Source of the DNA: Chloroflexota bacterium
GTDB taxonomy: Bacteria; Chloroflexota; Anaerolineae; Anaerolineales; UBA4823
Assembly (NCBI GenBank): GCA_017860725.1
Contig: JAGDMX010000152.1
Location: 1 to 6,364 of the forward strand
Length of the DNA: 6,364 bases
Reading direction: 5' to 3'
In this document: piece after piece, positions 1-4,818 of the stretch
Position numbering within the stretch: position 1 is the first letter of the stretch
How the letters are laid out: each line of letters starts with the position of its first letter
The notes under the pieces: model-generated
Database searches by the model: none
Seen by the model: only the letters and a program-made list of their open reading frames with translations
Told to the model about the DNA's origin: nothing
Translations under genes and position numbers: made by a program

Positions 1-1
1 A

Positions 2-118
2 GCCATCTTGAAACGCTGGCAAGAAGGAGGGCGTGATGAGCGAACGGATCGACGAGACACTGAGAAGGAACGCCGCCGCTACGTCGAAGGAGAGTTCTCC
101 GAATTCATCGAACACTGA
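2..118 (+). CDS. DnaD-like replication protein, C-terminal fragment (5' end outside window)
   Basis: This frame is open from the window edge to TGA at 116-118 and gives 38 residues. It begins AILKRWQEGGRDER, continues with an Arg/Glu-rich linker, and ends RRRYVEGEFSEFIEH. The opening matches the last helix of the DnaD/DnaB_2 domain, where a pattern like I-L-x-x-W-x-x-x-G is typical, and the tail resembles those on DnaD-domain proteins that sit before DnaC-type ATPases. DnaD-like proteins help load the replicative helicase during primosome assembly. The next gene starts inside this one in another frame, giving an 83-nt overlap. The identification rests on a short C-terminal piece and on the neighbouring helicase loader, so the family call is inference, but the reading frame itself is convincing. 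Confidence 0.6.
   Translation, partial: AILKRWQEGGRDERTDRRDTEKERRRYVEGEFSEFIEH
24..30 (+). promoter_or_regulatory. Strong ribosome binding site for the tandem ATPase gene
   Basis: AAGGAGG ends 5 nt before the ATG at 36 and only 2 nt before the GTG at 33, so it selects ATG 36 as the start. It lies inside the coding sequence of the upstream DnaD-like gene, so translation of the ATPase is initiated from within that gene. Confidence 0.75.
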
Positions 119-1463
119 GGCAGAAGAATTCGACCGGACAGCAGGCTTAGCCGGTGATCCAAACTGCCCGTTCTGCGGCTGGCTGGGCTACCTGCGTGCC
201 GATCTACCCATCGATCACCCTGACTTCGGTAGGCTACAAGTATGTACATGCCGTCAGGCACGCCTCAGTCAGCAGGTTCACCAGCGGCTTTTCTCGCTGA
301 GTCACCTTGATCAGCTCAGCCATCTTACTTTCGATAATTTTCAAGCGCATGGGCGGTTAGGCCTGGGACAGCAACAGTCGGCTTCGTTAGAATGGGCTTT
401 TAATCAATCGCGCCACTTCGCCCGAAACCTGCAAGGTTGGTTATTACTACAAGGACCGTTTGGATGTGGCAAAACCCATCTGGCAGCCGCCATCGCCAAT
501 TTTGCCGTTAGCCTGGGTGTGCCAACCCTTTTTCTGACGGTACCCGACCTGCTGGATACCTTGCGCTTCACCTATGATGACCCAGAAGCGACCTTCGAGT
601 CACGTTTCGAACAGATCCGCGGAAGCGTCTTATTGGTTCTGGATGACTTCGGCACACAGAACGCAACTGCCTGGGCTCAAGAGAAACTATTCCAAATCTT
701 GAACTATCGCTACATCAACCGTCTGCCTACTGTAATCACAACCAACCTGGAATTGGTGGAAATCGAGGGGCGCATGCGCTCACGTCTGCTGGACCCGGAG
801 CTGGTCACGCGAGTGGAGATTAATGCTACCGATTATCGCCATCCGACAGATGATACGGGGCATCATGAGTTATCTTCGGTCGAAATGCTCCGCGATCGCA
901 CTTTCGGAAATTGGAGTGACCGGCGCGGTGAGGGGCTGACTGCTTCGGAGATGCAGAGTCTGGAAAAAGCGTTTCAGGCTGCCTACAAATTTGCAGAGGA
1001 CCCCAGAGGCTGGCTGGTCTTCTCAGGTCCTTACGGCTGTGGCAAGACTCACCTGGCCGCTGCCATCGCCAATTACCGCGCCAGTCTGGGCGATCCGCCA
1101 TTATTCGTGGTGGTACCTGACTTGCTCGATCACCTGCGGGCAACCTTCAGCCCGGACAGCACGGTGCGCTTCGACAGGCGCTTCGAACAGGTGCGCTCTG
1201 CCTCGTTGCTGATCCTGGATGATCTGGGCACCCAGGCAATGACAGCCTGGGTCCGTGAAAAATTATTCCAGCTGCTTAACTATCGCTACAACGCCGGGAT
1301 GCCGACTGTCATGACTACCTCTGACACGCTGGACGAGATCGATCCTCGCATGCGCAGCCGCATGCTGGACAAACGCTTGTGCACAATATATGCGATCACC
1401 GCGCCTTCATTTCGCGGATCACTCTCCAGGGATAGAAGAAGTGGGACGCGCAGGCGTACTTAA
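36..1463 (+). CDS. DnaC/IstB-type helicase-loader ATPase with two tandem AAA+ modules
   Basis: This 475-residue cytoplasmic protein probably loads the replicative helicase or remodels DNA-protein complexes with ATP. Residues 1-40 are polar and low in complexity. A likely zinc site follows (C44, C47, C70, C72), as in the N-terminal region of DnaC/DnaI relatives. AAA+ module 1 (about 97-268) has Walker A G140-T147 with K146, Walker B ending D203-D204, sensor-1 TTN at 235-237 and an RMRSR box at 246-250. Module 2 (about 288-460) repeats the order: Walker A G331-T338 with K337, Walker B D395-D396, TTS at 427-429 and RMRSR at 438-442. Most DnaC/IstB proteins have one module and about 230-330 residues, so this is a doubled form. 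The start is ATG 36, chosen by its ribosome binding site; no later in-frame start precedes the cysteine motif. The DnaD-like gene upstream supports a primosome role. A transposon IstB helper is less likely because no transposase is adjacent. Confidence 0.88.
   Translation: MSERIDETLRRNAAATSKESSPNSSNTEAEEFDRTAGLAGDPNCPFCGWLGYLRADLPIDHPDFGRLQVCTCRQARLSQQVHQRLFSLSHLDQLSHLTFDNFQAHGRLGLGQQQSASLEWAFNQSRHFARNLQGWLLLQGPFGCGKTHLAAAIANFAVSLGVPTLFLTVPDLLDTLRFTYDDPEATFESRFEQIRGSVLLVLDDFGTQNATAWAQEKLFQILNYRYINRLPTVITTNLELVEIEGRMRSRLLDPELVTRVEINATDYRHPTDDTGHHELSSVEMLRDRTFGNWSDRRGEGLTASEMQSLEKAFQAAYKFAEDPRGWLVFSGPYGCGKTHLAAAIANYRASLGDPPLFVVVPDLLDHLRATFSPDSTVRFDRRFEQVRSASLLILDDLGTQAMTAWVREKLFQLLNYRYNAGMPTVMTTSDTLDEIDPRMRSRMLDKRLCTIYAITAPSFRGSLSRDRRSGTRRRT
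435..839 (+). repeat. Tandem AAA+ module, copy 1 (intragenic duplication)
   Basis: This segment encodes residues 134-268 of the ATPase, from the GW before Walker A to DYR after the arginine-finger region. By hand alignment about 80 of 136 positions match copy 2, with one gap. Blocks such as GCGKTHLAAAIAN, VPDLLD, EKLFQ, LNYRY and RMRSR are identical. Weaker similarity extends upstream to about residue 97. Confidence 0.85.
1008..1415 (+). repeat. Tandem AAA+ module, copy 2 (intragenic duplication)
   Basis: This segment encodes residues 325-460 and aligns over its whole length with copy 1. Synonymous positions have drifted widely even within identical protein blocks, so the duplication looks old and kept by selection rather than recent. 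The sensor-1 position reads TTS instead of the TTN of copy 1, so the two ATPase sites may not be equivalent. Confidence 0.85.
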
Positions 1464-1493
1464 GAAAATTCAACCAAAGGTAAGGAAAGTTTC

Positions 1494-1697
1494 ATGACTT
1501 CTGACCAACCGAATTGCATTGTCTGCAACCGCACATCTGAGCAAGTACCTCTCCTGCAGTTGCGCTATCAGAAATCTGACCTGTGGGTATGTCCGCAGCA
1601 CCTGCCAATCCTGATCCACAAACCGCACGAACTGGCTGACAAGTTGCCCGGAATGGATCTCGCCGGGCAGCCAGATGCCCACCACCACGACTTGTAA
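1494..1697 (+). CDS. Small putative zinc-binding protein of unknown function
   Basis: This 67-residue protein has a CxxC pair (C8, C11) and a CxxH pair (C33, H36), spaced as in a small zinc ribbon or knuckle, followed by the hydrophobic stretch LPILIH and a His-rich C-terminus (HHH at 63-65). The start ATG 1494 is preceded by TAAGGAAAG at 1481-1489, with good spacing. The gene lies 30 nt after the ATPase on the same strand, with no terminator between them, so it is probably the last gene of the same operon. A role in replication initiation is suggested only by position. There is no membrane segment or signal peptide. Metal binding is inferred from the Cys/His pattern; I do not recognise a named family. 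Confidence 0.75.
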   Translation: MTSDQPNCIVCNRTSEQVPLLQLRYQKSDLWVCPQHLPILIHKPHELADKLPGMDLAGQPDAHHHDL

Positions 1698-1733
1698 GAT
1701 TTAATCACCCCCTGAAAGAACATACTTTTCCCC

Positions 1734-1772
1734 TGATAAACCATTGTTGCAACCGCTGGCAATGGTTTATCA
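1734..1772. repeat. Perfect 13-bp inverted repeat between the primosome cluster and the iron permease
   Basis: The arms TGATAAACCATTG (1734-1746) and CAATGGTTTATCA (1760-1772) are exact reverse complements around a 13-nt centre (1747-1759). As RNA it would form a stem-loop 36 nt after the stop codon of the small zinc-protein gene, so it could end that transcript or protect its 3' end. No clean U tract follows (AGTCGTTCTTATGTTT), so it is not a textbook intrinsic terminator. It ends 18 nt before the -35 box of the next promoter, so an operator role is also possible. Confidence 0.7.
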
Positions 1773-1790
1773 AGTCGTTCTTATGTTTCA

Positions 1791-1818
1791 TTGACAATAT
1801 TTATGATAAAGATACAAT
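1791..1818 (+). promoter_or_regulatory. Sigma-70-type promoter of the iron permease gene
   Basis: A consensus -35 box TTGACA (1791-1796) is followed after 16 nt by the -10 box TACAAT (1813-1818), one mismatch from TATAAT. Transcription would start near 1825, leaving a leader of about 25 nt before the permease start codon. Confidence 0.7.
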
Positions 1819-1832
1819 ATATCAAGAATATT
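1796..1832. promoter_or_regulatory. Candidate operator: AT-rich dyad over the permease promoter
   Basis: The left arm AATATTTATGATA (1796-1808) and right arm TATCAAGAATATT (1820-1832) are reverse complements at 11 of 13 positions, separated by 11 nt. The dyad spans the spacer, the -10 box and the probable transcription start, so a dimer bound here would block RNA polymerase. Iron uptake genes are usually repressed by metal sensors of the Fur or DtxR type, but the sequence is not a clear match to either consensus. High AT content makes chance symmetry more likely. Confidence 0.4.
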
Positions 1833-1849
1833 CTGCCCGGAGGTAAATG

Positions 1850-2674
1850 ATGCTTCCCAGTTTCCTGCTATCCTTACGTGAAGGAATAGAAGCCGCCCTG
1901 ATTATCGGTATTGTGATTGGCACCTTGCAGAAAATCAATCGGACTGACTTAGTAAAGATGGTTTGGGTTGGCGCAGCCTGCGCTGCAGCAGTTAGCTTTT
2001 TGGTAGCCATCATTTTAAATAAAGTAGGGACTTCGCTAGAAGGAGAAGCAGAGGAGATCTTTGAAGGCTTGACCATGTTGGTAGCAGCGGGGGTATTAAC
2101 CTGGATGATCTTCTGGATGAGCCGCCAAGCGCGCCAATTGCGCAGCGAGCTTGAGAGCGGCGTACGCCAGGCAGTGTCCCTGGCTGGGCATGGAGCGCTC
2201 TTTTTGCTGGCCTTTGCAGCTGTGGTACGGGAGGGAATCGAACTGGCCTTATTCCTGACTGCTACGACGATGACCAGCAGCGCGCAGGCGGTAGTGATCG
2301 GTTCGCTGCTCGGCCTGGGAACCGCTATCTTGCTGGGTTGGTCTCTTTTTACCAGCATCGTCCGTCTGGATCTTCGGCGTTTCTTCCAGGTGACCGGCGG
2401 ATTGCTGGTATTGTTCGCGGCTGGGCTGGTCGCGCACGGGGTTCACGAATTCAATGAGCTGGGCTGGATCCCGCCCATTATCGAACACATTTGGGATATT
2501 AACCTGCTTCTGGATGAGAATTCCTCATTCGGGCAGTTGCTAACAGCCTTATTCGGTTACAACGCCGATCCATCCCTGAGTGAGATGCTCGCTTACATCG
2601 GATACTTTGTTGTTATCCTCTCTGGTCTGCGTTGGGCAAACTCGCCGATCCGCACCGCGACGCAGGAAGCTTGA
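1850..2674 (+). CDS. efeU: FTR1/EfeU-family high-affinity iron permease
   Basis: This 274-residue inner-membrane protein is expected to import iron. The family carries Fe3+ through paired REGxE motifs, often after ferroxidation by partner proteins. Both motifs are present: REGIE at 10-14 in the first helix and REGIE at 127-131 in the fourth. An acidic segment, EGEAEEIFEG (64-73), lies before the third helix and VHEFNELG (198-205) follows the sixth. About seven hydrophobic helices can be seen, near 2-24, 36-58, 72-90, 115-138, 147-170, 178-197 and 245-262, the usual topology and length. Two adjacent ATGs exist (1847 and 1850). GGAGG at 1839-1843 is 6 nt from the second, and family members typically begin MLPSFLLSLREG, so 1850 is preferred. 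No EfeO or EfeB partner is in the window, so the exact subtype is uncertain. Confidence 0.93.
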   Translation: MLPSFLLSLREGIEAALIIGIVIGTLQKINRTDLVKMVWVGAACAAAVSFLVAIILNKVGTSLEGEAEEIFEGLTMLVAAGVLTWMIFWMSRQARQLRSELESGVRQAVSLAGHGALFLLAFAAVVREGIELALFLTATTMTSSAQAVVIGSLLGLGTAILLGWSLFTSIVRLDLRRFFQVTGGLLVLFAAGLVAHGVHEFNELGWIPPIIEHIWDINLLLDENSSFGQLLTALFGYNADPSLSEMLAYIGYFVVILSGLRWANSPIRTATQEA

Positions 2675-2751
2675 GAGTCATCGAAACGCCATCAGAAATA
2701 AGCCAAGTAGTGTAAAATTCAAGTTACTTCTTTCGAGCTTTCAGGTGAAAT

Positions 2752-3810
2752 ATGTCCCAATCGTTTTTTTCTGAACTTCCTCTGCCGCCCCATTTCGATC
2801 CCAATAGTGTTAGCAGCGTCTGGCGAGTGCCTTACGAAGAACGCGCTGTCCAGGCGCGCTCCTGGGCAAGAGAATACAAAATACGTCCTGCCGCTGAGGA
2901 TAACAATAAAGTTGGCGTGCTGCTGGTCGACGTGCAAAATACTTTCTGTGTCCCAGGTTTTGAGCTATATGTTGGCGGACGTTCAGGCAGCGGCGCGGTG
3001 GATGACAATCGCCGCCTGGCCAACTTCCTCTATCGCAACCTGGGTTTGATCACCCGCATCGCCATCACCCTCGACACTCACCAGGCTGTGCAGATCTTCC
3101 ATGCCGCGTTCCTGGTTGACCGGCACGGAGAGCACCCTGCTCCATACACGCTGGTTACCTCCGAAGATATCCTTCAAGGACGCTGGCTGTTCAATGCCGC
3201 CATCGCCGAGAGCCTGGACATCGACCCGGCTTACGGACAGCGCCATCTGCAGCACTACGTCGAGGAGCTGGCCAGGCAAGGCAAATATGCCCTGACCATC
3301 TGGCCCTACCACGCCATGGTGGGCGGCATCGGCCACGCACTCGTCTCAGCCATCGAAGATGCGGTCTTCTTCCATACCATCGCCCGAGCCAGTCGACCAC
3401 ATCTCGAGATCAAAGGCATGCAACCGCTCACTGAGCACTATTCGGCGGTCGGCCCAGAAGTCCTGACTGACCCCGACGGTAAAACCATCGGTCAGCGCAG
3501 TCCGAACCTGTTCAATATGCTGCGCTCCGTGGACGTCCTGGTCATTGCCGGGCAGGCCAAGAGCCACTGCGTGGCCTGGACAGTGGAGGATCTTCTGGAA
3601 GATTGCCAGGCCCATGATCAGTGCCAGGCGAGCAAGATCTACCTCTTGGAAGACTGCACCTCGCCGGTGGTGGTGCCGGGTGCAATTGATTACACCGATG
3701 AGGCGGACGCTGCCTATCGCCGGTTTGAGGCAGCGGGAATGCATGTGATCCGATCGAGCGATCCCATAAAGAACTGGCCTGGTATTCTTGAGCGTTTCCA
3801 GGCAGCCTGA
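2752..3810 (+). CDS. Isochorismatase-superfamily cysteine hydrolase, nicotinamidase-like, with long insertion
   Basis: This 352-residue cytoplasmic enzyme probably hydrolyses an amide such as nicotinamide, but the substrate is unproven. The likely catalytic triad is D60 (VLLVDVQNTF), K221 (EIKG) and C273 (AKSHCVAW). A metal site like that of nicotinamidase is suggested by D108 and H110 (TLDTH), H117 (IFH) and H187 in WPYH. Simple isochorismatases lack this site, so the nicotinamidase branch is favoured. Ordinary family members have about 180-220 residues. Here there is an N-terminal extension of about 50 residues, some 65 residues between H117 and WPYH, and a longer C-terminal part. ATG 2752 follows AGGTGA (2743-2748). 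The gene begins 77 nt after the permease with no terminator between, so read-through is possible. The amidase would then supply NAD salvage rather than iron metabolism, unless it acts on an unknown compound. Confidence 0.85.
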   Translation: MSQSFFSELPLPPHFDPNSVSSVWRVPYEERAVQARSWAREYKIRPAAEDNNKVGVLLVDVQNTFCVPGFELYVGGRSGSGAVDDNRRLANFLYRNLGLITRIAITLDTHQAVQIFHAAFLVDRHGEHPAPYTLVTSEDILQGRWLFNAAIAESLDIDPAYGQRHLQHYVEELARQGKYALTIWPYHAMVGGIGHALVSAIEDAVFFHTIARASRPHLEIKGMQPLTEHYSAVGPEVLTDPDGKTIGQRSPNLFNMLRSVDVLVIAGQAKSHCVAWTVEDLLEDCQAHDQCQASKIYLLEDCTSPVVVPGAIDYTDEADAAYRRFEAAGMHVIRSSDPIKNWPGILERFQAA

Positions 3811-4049
3811 GCTTACTCTCACAAAAAAGTACTAAATCCCCCCTGATTGAGTTCCATTCAATTTTGTCAGAATGTCAAGAATCTGATCGAAATAGGATTA
3901 TATTCGTCTAAATATCAGGGATTTCTATTGTATAATTGGCGGGATTTACTAGACCGATCATCAGGTCTGCCAGGTCCAAGAATACTCGGATAGCAATTAT
4001 TAACCATTCCTACCCTGGCATTATTGGTGGGTCATCCAGAGAAATTTAT
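3811..4049 (+). other. 239-nt noncoding gap with probable regulator promoter
   Basis: No convincing gene lies here. A perfect -10 hexamer TATAAT sits at 3931-3936, but no good -35 box is found 16-18 nt upstream, so the promoter may need an activator or another sigma factor. Transcription from it would begin near 3943 and give a leader of about 105 nt before the response-regulator start. That leader contains a small potential stem, AGACC (3951-3955) with GGTCT (3964-3968). No terminator hairpin is seen after the hydrolase gene. Confidence 0.45.
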
Positions 4050-4706
4050 ATGAATATACTGCTCGTCGATGAACATGTGCTTTTACGCGAAGGCCTGGCA
4101 AGTTTGCTCCAACAGCAAGCAGACATCAAAGTTGTAGGCGAGGTCGGGTTGAGCGATGCGGCAGTGACAACAGCCATCGACCTGAAGCCCGATATATTGC
4201 TGATTGATATTGCCCCACAAGTTGAAGAGGGGATGAGAATAATCAGAACGATACTGGCGCATTTGCCCACTCTCGAAGTCATCATTCTCACCAACTTGAA
4301 TTCCGACGAGTACGTGATCGAAGCCCTGCGCTGTGGAGCTGTAGGATTCCTCCACAAGAATTCCTCGATAGACCACTTATTATCCTCCATTCGGGCGGTC
4401 GAACGCGGAGAAGCCGCCTTATCTCGAAAAATGATGCGACGTGTGCTGATAGAGTTTGCCCGCCAGAATGAGCCATCAAATGGTTCCGATAATCCTCTGG
4501 CAAAATTGACAGACCGGGAACTGGAAGTGCTTGCCCATCTTGTGGCGGGGGCTACAAATCGCCAGATCGCCGAATACCTGGTCATCTCTGAAAATACCGT
4601 GAAGATCCACGTCCACAACATCTTCGAAAAATTAAAACTGGATAATCGCCGGGAAGTTGCCAAATTCGCCAATTTGCCTGGATTACTGCGCTTATCACAG
4701 TCCTGA
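4050..4706 (+). CDS. NarL/FixJ-type response regulator transcription factor
   Basis: This 218-residue cytoplasmic two-component regulator has an N-terminal receiver domain (1-120) and a LuxR-type helix-turn-helix (about 150-212). The receiver has the acidic pair D7-E8, phosphoacceptor D53, T81 and K103. The loop after D53 reads IAPQVEEG, so the usual Pro four residues after the Asp is shifted by one, while the Gly eight residues after it is kept. The HTH contains LTDRELEVL, TNRQIAEYL and the recognition segment SENTVKIHVHNIFEKL. ATG 4050 is chosen because MNILLVDEH is the normal beta-1 start; AGAGAAA (4038-4044) is a weak ribosome site. The frame runs upstream to TTG 3936, but that extension is not domain-like. 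No sensor kinase is adjacent, so the target genes are unknown; the convergent polysaccharide gene is only a guess. Confidence 0.93.
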   Translation: MNILLVDEHVLLREGLASLLQQQADIKVVGEVGLSDAAVTTAIDLKPDILLIDIAPQVEEGMRIIRTILAHLPTLEVIILTNLNSDEYVIEALRCGAVGFLHKNSSIDHLLSSIRAVERGEAALSRKMMRRVLIEFARQNEPSNGSDNPLAKLTDRELEVLAHLVAGATNRQIAEYLVISENTVKIHVHNIFEKLKLDNRREVAKFANLPGLLRLSQS

Positions 4707-4725
4707 AATAAGAATCTTTTAAAAC

Positions 4726-4761
4726 AAAAATGGCGGTCTATCTGAATAGACCGCCATTTTT
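4726..4761. terminator. Bidirectional intrinsic terminator
   Basis: A perfect 16-bp stem (4726-4741 with 4746-4761) encloses the loop CTGA. The core TGGCGGTCTAT is GC-rich, and the outer part pairs five A on the left with five T on the right. The stem starts 20 nt after the regulator stop codon, and read from the minus strand it lies 58 nt after the kinase stop codon. It can therefore end both convergent transcripts. Confidence 0.92.
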
Positions 4762-4818
4762 CGATGGTGTTTCAATTTTTCAAAACAGGTTATGGGCGAG
4801 TTTTCATGATAAAGAGCG

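Noticed and set aside
1..36. Upstream frame ending SHLETLARRRA with TGA at 34-36, overlapping ATG 36 in a TGATG junction
   Set aside because: A TGATG junction is attractive, but the alternative frame at 2-118 has a DnaD-like helix with the key Trp and a longer, recognisable tail, and only one frame is likely to be real.
36..1463. IstB helper ATPase of an IS21-like insertion sequence
   Set aside because: No IstA transposase or terminal inverted repeats are present, and the DnaD-like gene directly upstream fits a replication role better.
1847..1849. First ATG as start of the iron permease
   Set aside because: It is only 3 nt from GGAGG, whereas ATG 1850 is 6 nt away and gives the usual family N-terminus.
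1822..2358. 178-residue minus-strand open frame opposite the iron permease
   Set aside because: Its translation is a Ser/Thr/Pro/Ala-rich string with no domain pattern, as expected opposite a hydrophobic membrane protein gene.
3346..3822. 158-residue minus-strand open frame opposite the cysteine hydrolase
   Set aside because: It is a shadow of the hydrolase gene, with no ribosome site or domain features of its own.
3936..4049. N-terminal extension of the response regulator from TTG 3936
   Set aside because: The extra 38 residues do not look like part of a receiver domain, the TTG overlaps a perfect -10 hexamer, and ATG 4050 begins the normal beta-1 strand MNILLVDEH.
4046..4672. 208-residue minus-strand open frame opposite the response regulator
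   Set aside because: The opposite strand encodes a complete, motif-perfect regulator; the antisense product is Ser/Arg-rich without any recognisable motif.
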